Of a stretch of DNA of 64,000 nucleotides, positions 1 through 9,764 are shown in pieces. Origin of the DNA: CAZLQF01 sp964561545 (GTDB lineage Bacteria; Bacteroidota; Bacteroidia; CAILMK01; CAYYUA01); contig CAZLQF010000004.1 of the NCBI GenBank assembly GCA_964561545.1, positions 73,869 to 137,868 of the forward strand, given 5' to 3'. The translations under genes and the position numbers were made by a program. Within the stretch, counting starts at the first letter, position 1, and every line of letters starts with the position of its first letter. The notes under the pieces were generated by a model that was not told the origin of the DNA, did not search any database, and saw only the letters and a list, made by a program, of their open reading frames with translations.

Positions 1-61
1 AAGATCAATAAAGGATTTTTGTAGAAATTTGATATTCTAAATTAAGCAAATTACAATCGAT

Positions 62-1858
62 ATGAAAGAATTTCTGAAATTTACGCTTGCCAGCATGGTT
101 GGCTTTATTGTCGCCAATATCATCTTATTAGTGATTACAATTACATTTCTGTTTATTGGAATTGGTAGTGTCGCTACAATGACCAAAGGTTTTCAAAGTG
201 GTCAGCAGGCTAAAATTGAAGAGAAAAGCATCCTTAAAATAGGGCTTGATCAACCTATTGTTGAAAGGACCTCGGATGATCCTTTTAAGGATGTTATGTA
301 CACCTTGCAAGATCAACCCAAGCCTATTGCGATAAGCGATGTTTTACAATCCATTGAGCATGCAAAGACCGATGACAAAATCAAAGGAGTATTTTTAGAT
401 TTATCCGTTGTGCCTGCGAGCAGAGCAACTGTAAAGGGAATTTACAATAAACTCAAATCCTATAAATCAAGCGGTAAATTCATTTACGCCTATGGAGATA
501 TGATGACGCAACAATCTTATTACCTGGCTTCGCTGGCTGATAGCATATACTTACAGCCTGAAGGAATGTTTATGTTCAATGGCATGCATTCGGAAATGAC
601 TTTTTACAAAGGGCTCTTTGATAAACTGGAAATCGAACCCAACGTTATTAAAATGGGTAAATACAAAAGTGCTGGTGAATCATTCTCCCATAAAGAAATG
701 ACCGATGCCAACCGTGAGCAAATGAACGAGTTGCTCAATACATTTTACCATACCCATTTGGAAGCGATTTCAGAATCAAGAGACATTAAGGTTTCAAGGC
801 TCAAGACCATCGCTGATAGTTTAATGGTCAGAAATGCTGAGGACGCTGTTGAACATGGGTTTGTTGATCAATTGGCTTACAGGGATGAAGTCCTTAACAT
901 GCTGAAAGAAAAATCTGGAATTAAAGAAGGTGAAGATTTAAATACGGTTGGTCTTCAAAAATACAGCAAAAAAGCTGATGATTGGGGACAAAATACAGCA
1001 GATAGTGAAATAGCTGTAATTTATGCCACAGGTCCCATAGGATTAAAAGGTGGTGATTCTGAGAATATAGGGTCTAAACGAATGTCAGAGGCCATAAGAA
1101 GCGCACGTAAAAATGAGGATGTTAAAGCCGTTGTTTTACGAGTTAATTCACCAGGAGGTAGTGCATTGGCTTCTGATGTTATTTGGCGCGAGGTTAAATT
1201 AACTAAGGCAGAAAAACCGATTATTGTAAGCATGGGTGATCTCGCTGCTTCAGGTGGGTACTACGTTTCTGCTTCAGCAGATACCATTGTAGCACAACCC
1301 AATACCATTACAGGTTCTATAGGTGTGATCGGTATTTTAATGAATTGGCAGAAATTCTTTAATGAAAAATTAGGCGTAACTTTTGACCGGGTTAAAACGG
1401 CTAAATATGCGGATTTAGGTAATCCCAACCGCCCTATGATGGAAAAAGAAAAGGAAATCATGCGCACGTTCATAAGGGACATTTATGATGATTTCCTTTC
1501 AAAAGTAGCCCAAGGTCGCGGGATGCCTGTAAATAAGGTAGATTCATTGGCAAGAGGCCGCGTATGGTCCGGTGAAGATGCTAAAGAAGTTGGCCTTGTT
1601 GATGAAATCGGAGGCATTGAGAAAGCCATCAACATTGCAGCCAGCAAAGCTGATTTAGAAGAATATGATATTAAATACTTACCTGAGCAAAAAGGACCTT
1701 TTGACCAATTTTTAAAGAATTTTGGAGCTGATATTAAGCAATCCATGGTAAAATCCGAACTTGGAGAAAACTATAAGCACTTTCAAAGGCTTAAAGAGCT
1801 AAAAAATATGGAAAGTGGGGCCTATGCCATCTTGCCTTATGAGCTTAGGATCAAATAG
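62..1858 (+). CDS. sppA: Signal peptide peptidase SppA, 67 kDa type
   Basis: Membrane-bound serine protease that degrades signal peptides left in the membrane after protein export. The 598-residue length fits the long, two-domain SppA form found in E. coli. An N-terminal membrane segment lies at about residues 8-35. The N-terminal domain holds the probable general-base lysine K202 in YKSAGES, and the C-terminal domain holds the probable nucleophile S397 in DLAASGGYYVS; this Ser/Lys pairing across two repeats is the family hallmark. The ATG at 62 sits just before the membrane segment, so the start is comfortable. It reads as a single gene: the next gene is on the opposite strand. Identification is firm; the lysine and serine assignments are by motif position. 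Confidence 0.95.
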   Translation: MKEFLKFTLASMVGFIVANIILLVITITFLFIGIGSVATMTKGFQSGQQAKIEEKSILKIGLDQPIVERTSDDPFKDVMYTLQDQPKPIAISDVLQSIEHAKTDDKIKGVFLDLSVVPASRATVKGIYNKLKSYKSSGKFIYAYGDMMTQQSYYLASLADSIYLQPEGMFMFNGMHSEMTFYKGLFDKLEIEPNVIKMGKYKSAGESFSHKEMTDANREQMNELLNTFYHTHLEAISESRDIKVSRLKTIADSLMVRNAEDAVEHGFVDQLAYRDEVLNMLKEKSGIKEGEDLNTVGLQKYSKKADDWGQNTADSEIAVIYATGPIGLKGGDSENIGSKRMSEAIRSARKNEDVKAVVLRVNSPGGSALASDVIWREVKLTKAEKPIIVSMGDLAASGGYYVSASADTIVAQPNTITGSIGVIGILMNWQKFFNEKLGVTFDRVKTAKYADLGNPNRPMMEKEKEIMRTFIRDIYDDFLSKVAQGRGMPVNKVDSLARGRVWSGEDAKEVGLVDEIGGIEKAINIAASKADLEEYDIKYLPEQKGPFDQFLKNFGADIKQSMVKSELGENYKHFQRLKELKNMESGAYAILPYELRIK

Positions 1859-2149
1859 TTCTACAGCATTAAAATTGTTTGAGAAGGTTATGGTTAACTA
1901 GTTGCTTTTCTCGGGATCTTAGGATCATCAAAAGGTTAGCGAGCAATGAGGGTAAATACTCAATGCCGTATTCCAATCATTAAAACTCTTGTTTTTTAGC
2001 CGTATTTCATGAATGGTAATCGATTCATTATGGTTAAAAATTCCTGAATGGGGTAAAGCTTTTAGAAAACTTGATTTGGGGAGGCTTCATAAAAATATGG
2101 TACTTGACCAATTTAAGCGTAAAGTCTCGAGTGATTATAACTTGAACAT

Positions 2150-2905
2150 TTATTTTAATAGCGTAACTTCAATATTCTTTTTACGGATTTCCGATACCCG
2201 CTTTACTTCATTTTCCTTGTAAAAGCTGTCAATTTTTACAAAGTTGACCGATGAATCAACAGGTGCTAAATTAAGGTAATCCTGGAACCGGATTCCCTTA
2301 ATGGTTCTGGGCTTGTCAGCAACCCTGAAGCGCATCCCACCACCATTTGTTTGGTACTTATAGGCCAGAAAATCCATGGTATAATTGTTCTCATGAATCC
2401 AATACAGAAAAGTATCTTGATGGTTTTGACCATTCGCCCCTTCTTTAAAAGTGACCCGGATTTTCTTGTAGGGGGACTTATGGAGGTTTACGGAACCCAT
2501 ATATTGAGATTGAACAGCTGGGTCCTTAAGTTTATAAGGTAAAAGGAAAAAGTAATTGACAGCGTCCAATGAACCTCTAAGTCCAGCTTTCTCATCTTTT
2601 GAAAGAACCACTTTTTGACCATTCACCTCCCGGTATAAACTGTCATTGCTGAGTACCGCCTTATATTGGTTGCCAGCGGTGTCCTCGTAAGTTCGTTGGT
2701 AATGATAGGTTCCGTTTTTCAAGGTTGTGGTGTAATGCTTGTCCCTGAAGTCATAGTCTATTTGAACTTGATCCATTTTTGCTCCGCCATGAGTCTCTAT
2801 CGTTTTTTGGATGATGCTATCAGTATCTTTTTTTGAAGGTTGGCATCCGTGCAAGTACATTAGGCAGATCACTGACAACGAAATTGAAAGAAACAAGTAA
2901 TTCAT
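2150..2905 (-). CDS. DUF6503 family lipoprotein
   Basis: A 251-residue predicted lipoprotein of unknown function. The N-terminus is a short hydrophobic signal with a lipobox ending at C21 (YLHGC), so the mature protein is probably tethered to a membrane facing the periplasm or cell surface. The body is rich in beta-strand-type sequence with several aromatic pairs and the segment ETHGGAKM near residue 37, typical of the Bacteroidota family DUF6503. Members of this family have sometimes carried the name deoxyribose-phosphate aldolase in annotations; nothing in the sequence resembles that enzyme, and a true deoC lies elsewhere in this window. Transcribed alone, convergent with sppA and divergent from the AcpH-like gene. 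Confidence 0.75.
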   Translation of the reverse strand: MNYLFLSISLSVICLMYLHGCQPSKKDTDSIIQKTIETHGGAKMDQVQIDYDFRDKHYTTTLKNGTYHYQRTYEDTAGNQYKAVLSNDSLYREVNGQKVVLSKDEKAGLRGSLDAVNYFFLLPYKLKDPAVQSQYMGSVNLHKSPYKKIRVTFKEGANGQNHQDTFLYWIHENNYTMDFLAYKYQTNGGGMRFRVADKPRTIKGIRFQDYLNLAPVDSSVNFVKIDSFYKENEVKRVSEIRKKNIEVTLLK

Positions 2906-3109
2906 ACAGTCGATGGGTTTATTATAAAAGGTTTAAGGGCCCTCAAGTGTTTTGAAGAACTGGAACAAATTTAAGACTTATGAATTCAAACATTTGGATT
3001 ATTGTATTTATTGAGCGGTGATTGCTAAATTACTTGTGCAAAATAGGTTGATCAATCACTGATTTATTAATCATGTACTATTCTAAGCGCAAATCATTAT
3101 ATTTAACCC

Positions 3110-3784
3110 ATGAATTTTCTGGCCCATTATTATTTTGATGGTATTGAAGGGGATGCATATTTTAACTTTGGCTTGATCCTTCCTGACCTTATGGGTATTG
3201 CCAAAAGAGGTTGGAAAATTAAAGGCAATGTTGAAAGGAAATTTCAACAAGAGCCCGCGTTCGATATTTTTCTTGGGGTACTTCGTCACCTGGACCTTGA
3301 TCACTTCTTCCATAACTCTGAATTTTTTACTAAACAAACCCAAGCCGTCAAGGACCATTTGGCTGCTAAAAGGCTTGATAAGGGGGAGTTCCGGATGTTT
3401 TTTGTGGTGCATGTATTATTAGAGATCATGCTTGACCGGCTTATAATTAAAAAAGAACCGGAAATTTTAGAACGTTTTTACCAAGACCTCAATCTTATAC
3501 GAAAAGATCCGGTTCAGGATTTCTTTTACCAAACCAATACCACTTATTGGGAACGCCTTTTTAAGGTGTTTGATAAATTTAAATCTGCCCAATACCTCTA
3601 TGATTATCCTTATAATCAAAAATTTATTCGTGCTTTAAACAGAACTTTTGAGCGGGTTAATCATCCACCCTTGGGTGAAGAGAATGATGAGTACATCCAA
3701 AATGTTATATTTGACATCGAGGAATATTTGAATAAGCATTTTGACATGTTAGGTCAGGAGTTACAAAATTACCGGCAATCATGA
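3110..3784 (+). CDS. ACP phosphodiesterase (AcpH/DUF479)-like protein
   Basis: A 224-residue soluble protein starting with MNFLAHYYFDG, closely matching the MNFLAH start of the AcpH family, which removes the phosphopantetheine group from acyl carrier protein. Possible metal-ligand positions follow in LPDLMG, RHLDLDHFFH and FVVHVLLEIMLDRL, similar in layout to the HD-like metal site of that family. The rest is divergent, so the substrate is not established by sequence. The stop codon overlaps the start of the next gene (ATGA at 3781-3784), which points to translational coupling with a PorV/PorQ-like outer-membrane protein. It could be a family member with a different role. Confidence 0.6.
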   Translation: MNFLAHYYFDGIEGDAYFNFGLILPDLMGIAKRGWKIKGNVERKFQQEPAFDIFLGVLRHLDLDHFFHNSEFFTKQTQAVKDHLAAKRLDKGEFRMFFVVHVLLEIMLDRLIIKKEPEILERFYQDLNLIRKDPVQDFFYQTNTTYWERLFKVFDKFKSAQYLYDYPYNQKFIRALNRTFERVNHPPLGEENDEYIQNVIFDIEEYLNKHFDMLGQELQNYRQS

Positions 3785-4881
3785 GAGGATTAATTGCAGT
3801 TCTTGCTTTATGCTTACTCGTTATTTCGGTGCAAGGGCAAACGAGGAAATACAGCAATGAATTTTTATCGATAGGGGTAAGTGCAAAAAGCCTTGGCATG
3901 GGGAATGCGCAAGTAGCATCAGTAAATGATGTAACGGCCGGTTATTGGAACCCGGCCGGGCTTACAAGAATTGATCCCAATCTTCAGCTTTCCTTAATGC
4001 ATTCTGAATACTTTGCCGGAATTGCCAATTATGATTATGGTGGATTTGGTGTTAAAATTGATGAAAAGAATCACCTGGCCCTATCAGTCATTCGTTTTGG
4101 CGTAGATGACATCCCCAATACATTGGAGCTGATTGATGAAACCGGAAGGGTTGATTACAGCCGTGTCACAGGCTTTTCAGCCGTTGATTATGGATTTTTG
4201 TTTTCTTATGGGCGCAAACTCAACGACCAACTCAGGGTAGGCGGTAATTTCAAACTGGTGCATCGGAAAGCTGGCCCTTTTGCCAGGGCATGGGGTTTTG
4301 GCTTGGATGCCGGAGCGCAATACCAACAGGATGATTTTACTTTTGGCGTGATGTTACGAGATGTTACAACCACTTTTAATGCCTGGTCTTTTTCTTTTAA
4401 TGAAGACCAAAAAGAGGTCTTGACGCGAACGGGAAATATCATCCCTAAAAACTCAATTGAAATAACCCTTCCTAAAGCAATTCTTGGAGTAAATCACCAA
4501 TGGGGCATTTCCAATAATTTTCAACTATCCTCTGAAATTGACCTTGTAACGACTTTTGACGGTCAACGCAATACCTTGCTCAGTACAGGTTTCATGAGCA
4601 TTGCACCCCGTGCTGGTTTGGAATTTGGCATGTGGGATATAGCTTTCATTCGCGGAGGAATTGGTAATTTCCAGGAAGAAACCAATGTAAAACCGAAAGA
4701 AAACGAGGAAGTGCTCACCTATCAACCTAATATTGGAGTAGGATTACAATTTAAAGTGGCCCAACTGGATTATGCCTTTACCGATATTGGCGACCAATCC
4801 ATAGCGCAATACTCCCATGTGATTTCCTTGAGGTTTGACGTTCGAAAGGGGTTTTTTAGGGGTGATGATAAGGAAGAGTAA
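3781..4881 (+). CDS. PorV/PorQ-family outer-membrane beta-barrel protein
   Basis: A 366-residue outer-membrane protein. It has a clear signal peptide (hydrophobic core residues 4-18, cleavage near VQG/QT) and then the family signature for PorV/PorQ and related proteins: a run around SIGVSAKSLGMGNAQVA followed by YWNPAGL at residues 56-62. The remainder alternates aromatic and polar residues as transmembrane beta strands do. PorV and PorQ help export and attach T9SS cargo, and two proteins with T9SS sorting domains occur in this window, but the family also includes barrels unrelated to T9SS, so the role is open. The start overlaps the end of the AcpH-like gene by four bases. Confidence 0.75.
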   Translation: MRGLIAVLALCLLVISVQGQTRKYSNEFLSIGVSAKSLGMGNAQVASVNDVTAGYWNPAGLTRIDPNLQLSLMHSEYFAGIANYDYGGFGVKIDEKNHLALSVIRFGVDDIPNTLELIDETGRVDYSRVTGFSAVDYGFLFSYGRKLNDQLRVGGNFKLVHRKAGPFARAWGFGLDAGAQYQQDDFTFGVMLRDVTTTFNAWSFSFNEDQKEVLTRTGNIIPKNSIEITLPKAILGVNHQWGISNNFQLSSEIDLVTTFDGQRNTLLSTGFMSIAPRAGLEFGMWDIAFIRGGIGNFQEETNVKPKENEEVLTYQPNIGVGLQFKVAQLDYAFTDIGDQSIAQYSHVISLRFDVRKGFFRGDDKEE

Positions 4882-5145
4882 ATTGCCCTTCAGTCACTTA
4901 ATTTGATAATTGGGTTGAATATTGTGGCTTAACCCCTAACAAAACGAGTCAAAACATTTAGTTTGACCTGTTAATAATCGATTTTTAACCAATCAAACCA
5001 TCCAGGTAGTTTCAAGCAAAAAGCCTTTTTTAAATTAGGTGAAGCAGGCCAGTAGCCATAAATTTGCATTCAAAGCTAAAACTCAACTAAGATTAAATTA
5101 TAGGTGTTCAATTATAAATAAACTATATTATTAAATAGATAAATT

Positions 5146-7875
5146 ATGAAACAAAAAATCGCTTCACTGAAAGAACAACAACAAAATGGTTATAATATCA
5201 ATAAACTCCCATTTTCTATTAGAATTCTTTTGGAAAATGCATTGCGCAATCACGATGGTTTTGCGGTAAGGGATGATCATGTCGAAACCCTTAGAAATTG
5301 GAATCCTCAAGGATCAGGGAATGATATTCCTTACAAGCCTGCCAGGGTTTTGATGCAGGATTTTACAGGTGTTCCTGCTATTGTAGATGTGGCTTCTATT
5401 CGTAGTGAGGTCATTCGCAAAGGCAAAGATGGCACTAAAATCAATCCTTCCATACCTGTAGATCTTGTAACCGACCATTCTGTACAAGTGGATTACTTTG
5501 GTACAGAAAACGCCTATAAGAAAAACGTGGAAAAAGAATACGAAAGGAACAAGGAACGGTATCAGCTCCTCAAATGGGGCCAGCAAGGATTGGATAACTT
5601 TACTGTGGTACCACCAGGCATGGGCATTTGCCACCAAGTAAATTTGGAATACCTCGCCAGCGGCGTTGTTGAAAGGGACGGATGGGCCTTTCCAGACACC
5701 TTGGTGGGCACTGATTCCCATACGCCCATGGTAAATGGCATTGGTGTACTTGGCTGGGGTGTTGGTGGTATTGAAGCTGAGGCTGCTATTTTAGACCAGC
5801 CCATTTACTTCCTTTGCCCCCAAGTGATCGGACTCAGGCTTACAGGCAAATTACAGGAAGGCGTAACAGCTACTGACATGGTTTTAACCATTACCAAGCT
5901 TTTGCGTGAATATGGCGTGGTAGGTAAGTTTGTGGAAGTATTTGGGCCAGGACTCGATAACCTCACGGTGCCTGACAGAGCCACCATCTCCAATATGTCG
6001 CCTGAATTTGGTTGCACGGTCACTTATTTCCCAATTGACGACCAAACCCTCGATTACATGAAACGCACCAACAGGCCTGAAGAGCAAATCAATTTCGTGG
6101 AGGAATATTGCAAGGACAACATGTTATGGCGGGAAAATGAAGACGAAATAGAATACACCGATGTGCTCGATCTTAACCTGTCAGAAATTGAACCTTCGGT
6201 AGCCGGCCCAAAACGCCCTCAGGATAAAATCGAAGTTCAAAAACTTAAGAATAAATTTGAGGAATTGTTGTCATCTGAGTACAACCGCTCTTATGTTCCG
6301 GACGCTCAAAGAAGTGAATCTGCATGGTTGAACGAGGGTGGCTCCGGATTCCAATTTGAGTATGAATCCACACAAAATGGTAATGAGGATGTTCAGGTAA
6401 AAACAAACCAACAAAAAACCATAAAGGTTACCACCCAGGATCAGGAATATTTAATAAGTGATGGGGCTGTGGCCATTGCTGCCATAACCAGTTGCACCAA
6501 CACTTCGAATCCATCCGTAATGCTGGGAGCAGGCCTTGTAGCCAAAAAAGCTGTTGAACTTGGGTTGGATGTCAAACCATGGGTGAAAACTAGCTTGGCT
6601 CCGGGTTCTCAAGTTGTAACTGATTATCTTAAACGCTCAGGTTTATTGGAACCGCTTGAAGCTTTACGCTTTTACTTGGTAGGGTATGGGTGTACTACTT
6701 GCATAGGAAACAGTGGTCCTTTGCTTCCCGAACTTGAAAAAGCTGTTGAAGAAAGCGATCTCGTGCTCTCCTCCGTGCTTTCTGGTAATAGGAATTTTGA
6801 AGCAAGGGTTCATCCCCAAGTTAAAATGAACTTCCTGGCTTCTCCCATGCTGGTCGTTGCTTATGCCTTAGCTGGAAGGGTGGATATCAATCTTTTGGAA
6901 GATCCATTAGGCTATGATTCCAACAACAATCCGGTTTATATGGAGGACATATGGCCAAGCCAGCAAGAAATCAATGAAATGGTTAACACAGCCATTGACC
7001 TTAAAGACTATGAGGATACTTATAGCCAAATCTTTGAAGGTGAAGAACAATGGCAACAGTTAGAAGCACCAACTGGCACCGATTACCAGTGGAGCGATGA
7101 TTCTACTTACATTAAGGAAGCGCCATTCTTCAAAAACATTTCCGAAAACCCAGAGGATCCCAAAGATATACATGACGCCAGGGCATTGTTAAAAGTTGGC
7201 GATTCTGTAACAACCGATCATATATCACCGGCTGGTGCTATTAAGCAAGATTCTCCGGCTGGCCGTTACCTTGAAGCCAATGGTGTAAAACCCAGGGATT
7301 TTAACTCCTATGGTTCCAGAAGGGGTAACCACGAAGTCATGGTGCGGGGAACTTTTGCCAATGTGAGAATCAAAAACCATCTTGCCAGTAAAGAAGGCGG
7401 TTACACTACACACATCCCATCAGGAGAAGAAATGTCCGTTTTTGAAGCTGCCATGAAGTACCAAGAAGAAAATACACCCTTGGTGGTGCTTGCTGGTAAG
7501 GAATATGGAACAGGTTCTTCTCGTGATTGGGCAGCCAAAGGTACCAAACTACTGGGCGTGAAAGCAGTAATTGCTACAGGTTATGAACGAATTCATCGTA
7601 GTAACTTGGTTGGCATGGGTGTTTTACCTTTAGAATTCCCGGAAGGTAAGGATGCAGAATCTTTAAGCTTGGATGGTAAAGAAACATTTACCATAACTGG
7701 TATTTCCGAAGGATTGAAACCAGGACAGAAGGTGAAAGTTCAAGCCAAAAAATCGGATGGTGCTACCATTGATTTTGAAGCCATATGCAGGTTGGATTCT
7801 GAGATCGAGGTCGAATACTATCGAAATGGTGGGATTCTGAATTACGTCTTAAGGCAGTTCTTGAAAAATAATTAA
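5146..7875 (+). CDS. acnA: Aconitate hydratase, AcnA/IRP type
   Basis: Interconverts citrate and isocitrate in the TCA cycle. The 909-residue length matches the AcnA/IRP group rather than AcnB. The three cysteines that bind the 4Fe-4S cluster are visible as C450 (SCTNTSNPS) and C516/C519 (GCTTCIGNSG), with the same spacing as E. coli AcnA. Substrate-binding motifs VGTDSHTPM (near residue 185), SYGSRRGNHEVM and GTGSSRDWAAKG (C-terminal swivel domain) are all present. A charged low-complexity segment at about residues 380-425 looks like a lineage-specific insert. It is flanked by intergenic gaps and is probably monocistronic. A TAAATTTG element at 5059-5066 resembles a promoter -7 box but lacks a partner. 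The downstream metabolic step, isocitrate dehydrogenase, is encoded at 12.3 kb. Confidence 0.96.
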   Translation: MKQKIASLKEQQQNGYNINKLPFSIRILLENALRNHDGFAVRDDHVETLRNWNPQGSGNDIPYKPARVLMQDFTGVPAIVDVASIRSEVIRKGKDGTKINPSIPVDLVTDHSVQVDYFGTENAYKKNVEKEYERNKERYQLLKWGQQGLDNFTVVPPGMGICHQVNLEYLASGVVERDGWAFPDTLVGTDSHTPMVNGIGVLGWGVGGIEAEAAILDQPIYFLCPQVIGLRLTGKLQEGVTATDMVLTITKLLREYGVVGKFVEVFGPGLDNLTVPDRATISNMSPEFGCTVTYFPIDDQTLDYMKRTNRPEEQINFVEEYCKDNMLWRENEDEIEYTDVLDLNLSEIEPSVAGPKRPQDKIEVQKLKNKFEELLSSEYNRSYVPDAQRSESAWLNEGGSGFQFEYESTQNGNEDVQVKTNQQKTIKVTTQDQEYLISDGAVAIAAITSCTNTSNPSVMLGAGLVAKKAVELGLDVKPWVKTSLAPGSQVVTDYLKRSGLLEPLEALRFYLVGYGCTTCIGNSGPLLPELEKAVEESDLVLSSVLSGNRNFEARVHPQVKMNFLASPMLVVAYALAGRVDINLLEDPLGYDSNNNPVYMEDIWPSQQEINEMVNTAIDLKDYEDTYSQIFEGEEQWQQLEAPTGTDYQWSDDSTYIKEAPFFKNISENPEDPKDIHDARALLKVGDSVTTDHISPAGAIKQDSPAGRYLEANGVKPRDFNSYGSRRGNHEVMVRGTFANVRIKNHLASKEGGYTTHIPSGEEMSVFEAAMKYQEENTPLVVLAGKEYGTGSSRDWAAKGTKLLGVKAVIATGYERIHRSNLVGMGVLPLEFPEGKDAESLSLDGKETFTITGISEGLKPGQKVKVQAKKSDGATIDFEAICRLDSEIEVEYYRNGGILNYVLRQFLKNN

Positions 7876-8038
7876 AGTAGATCACTCAATTACTTCAAGG
7901 CTGATCGAATTTGAGAACTTTGAACTCAATTCATCAACTTGTGTTGAGCCATTAACTTTTTGCTAAGGTGAATTGTATATCATCAGAAACAAATTTTGAA
8001 ATCCGCACCCTTAGTTACTGCATTGAGCTACCATCAAA

Positions 8039-9094
8039 ATGAGCAATAAATCCAACATAAGGCATTTTAGTGACCAAGCGCTGGAAGAGTTAATACAGGA
8101 CCTTGGTGAGCCAAAGTTCCGTGCTAAACAACTTCACGAGTGGCTATGGCAAAAAGGAGCTGATTCCTTCGATGGCATGACCAATTTATCCAAACCTCTG
8201 CGCGAAAATCTGGCGAATCATTATGAGATCAATCCCGTAAAAATTGCGAGTGAAGCCATTAGTGAAGATAGTACGGTTAAATTTGGTTTCAAACTACACG
8301 ATGGGTATCTAACAGAGGGCGTTTTAATTCCATTGGGCGACCGAATGACCGCCTGTATTTCTTCCCAGGTTGGTTGTAGCCTATCATGCCGTTTTTGTGC
8401 CACGGGTTCTATTGATTTAAAGCGCAATATCAATTATGATGAGATCTACGACCAGGTGGTATTAATAGATGCTCGAGCAAGGGCATTGTACGATCAACCC
8501 GTTACCAATATTGTTTTCATGGGAATGGGAGAGCCATTACTGAATTTTAACAACGTTACAAAAGCTATTGATAGAATTACTTCCAATGACGGCTTGGCGA
8601 TGTCGCCTAAACGAATAACCGTATCAACAGTAGGAGTGGCTAAGATGATCAAAAAATTGGCCGATGAACAACTAAGGGTCAATTTTGCCCTTTCGCTTCA
8701 CGTAGCTGATGAGGAAAAACGCAAGCAAATTATGCCCATCACTGAGACCAAAGCCAATTCTATTGAGGCCCTTCAAGAAGCTGTCCATTATTTTTATCAT
8801 CAAACAGGAATCCGGATCACTTATGAATATACCTTGTTAAACGGATTCAATGACAATCCCGAGGATGCGGAGGCCTTAGCTGAATTTTGCAAAATCACGC
8901 CATGCAAGATTAATCTTATTGAATACAATACGGTTGAAACAAGCCCTTACCAGGCATCCACCGAAAATCGTACCCAGCGCTTTAAAGGGATATTGGAAGG
9001 TAAAAATCTGGTTGTTAACATCCGCAACAGTCGTGGAGAAGATATTGATGCAGCTTGCGGCCAATTGGCCAATAAAAATGAGCCTGCTCTTTAG
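8039..9094 (+). CDS. rlmN: 23S rRNA (adenine2503-C2)/tRNA adenine-37 methyltransferase RlmN
   Basis: Radical-SAM enzyme that places a C2 methyl group on A2503 of 23S rRNA and, in characterised members, on A37 of some tRNAs. The radical-SAM cluster motif is C113-x3-C117-x2-C120 (GCSLSCRFCATG). The additional conserved cysteine near the C-terminus needed for the methyl-transfer chemistry is present at C340 (DAACGQLA). Other family marks are NIVFMGMGEPLLN and RNSRGEDIDAACGQ. Length (351 aa) is normal. The gene stands alone between acnA and a 670-base gap. The closely related Cfr resistance methyltransferase was considered, but the full RlmN pattern and housekeeping context favour RlmN. Confidence 0.95.
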   Translation: MSNKSNIRHFSDQALEELIQDLGEPKFRAKQLHEWLWQKGADSFDGMTNLSKPLRENLANHYEINPVKIASEAISEDSTVKFGFKLHDGYLTEGVLIPLGDRMTACISSQVGCSLSCRFCATGSIDLKRNINYDEIYDQVVLIDARARALYDQPVTNIVFMGMGEPLLNFNNVTKAIDRITSNDGLAMSPKRITVSTVGVAKMIKKLADEQLRVNFALSLHVADEEKRKQIMPITETKANSIEALQEAVHYFYHQTGIRITYEYTLLNGFNDNPEDAEALAEFCKITPCKINLIEYNTVETSPYQASTENRTQRFKGILEGKNLVVNIRNSRGEDIDAACGQLANKNEPAL

Positions 9095-9764
9095 TTTTTA
9101 GTACTTGCGATTTGCTTCAACATGATAGACGACCTTGATCTTTGAAGAAGATTTTTTAATTTTTGAGCCCTTTGACGCTGCTGGATTCTTTAATAAACCA
9201 ATCTGTCTTTTAATTTGACGCGTAAAATAAGCGTTCAAATAAACAAATGGGCTTGATTTTTTTCATAGTCAACCAAGTTGAAGCTTTCAAACGATGGGTT
9301 GGTTCATAGCATATTAAAGAATTTCATGAATGAAGCTAAAATCAACCCATAACCATAAATACGTGGTAAATATGCTTGCTTTGACAACAATTATAATTTT
9401 CCTTGATATGCGACAAGGAAAAAGCCCAAACGTATTTAAACCGGAAAAAACATCACGGCCACAGTTATTGGTTACTTTTTTATAAAAGTCACAGGACCAA
9501 AACTTTACCCCAATGGATCTGGTTCAGGAGTTTAGTAGCATTTCAATTTGTAGCAACCAATCATTTATGCTTTTAGGAAAGAAATTCGGACCCGGAGGCT
9601 AATTATGCTTCTTCCAAATAAATAAGGCATTTAATGTTTATGTGCATATTTTAGTAAATGTATTGTCCACCAATAATTAATTCAGGGGGTTGGGGACTTA
9701 TAAGGAAAGTTTTAATAATGGCTGTATTATGTAAATTTTAACTTTATTTATTGAGCATTAATTC
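9095..9764. other. 670-base intergenic gap between convergent genes
   Basis: This gap separates the ends of rlmN and the S41 protease gene. I see no confident gene. Two items stand out. An open frame of 54 codons on the minus strand (9098-9262) ends three bases from the rlmN stop but has no ATG. A perfect 9-base inverted repeat with an 8-base spacer lies at 9397-9422. A 29-codon ATG frame at 9513-9602 on the plus strand looks accidental. The rest is AT-rich and featureless. Confidence 0.6.
9397..9422. repeat. Perfect inverted repeat, 9-base arms
   Basis: TTTTCCTTG (9397-9405) and CAAGGAAAA (9414-9422) are exact reverse complements separated by 8 bases. Both strands carry the T-rich arm first, so no U-tract follows the stem in either direction and a classical Rho-independent terminator is unlikely. 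It could be a protein-binding site or a processed RNA hairpin. It lies mid-gap between convergent genes. Confidence 0.6.

Noticed and set aside
5059..5066. TAAATTTG box upstream of aconitase as a promoter
   Set aside because: It fits the -7 consensus, but no TTTG-like partner is found 18-21 bases upstream; listed only as a remark under the gene.
5314..5721. 135-codon open frame antisense to aconitase
   Set aside because: It lies entirely inside a strongly conserved gene on the other strand and its translation has no family resemblance; it is a coding-bias shadow.
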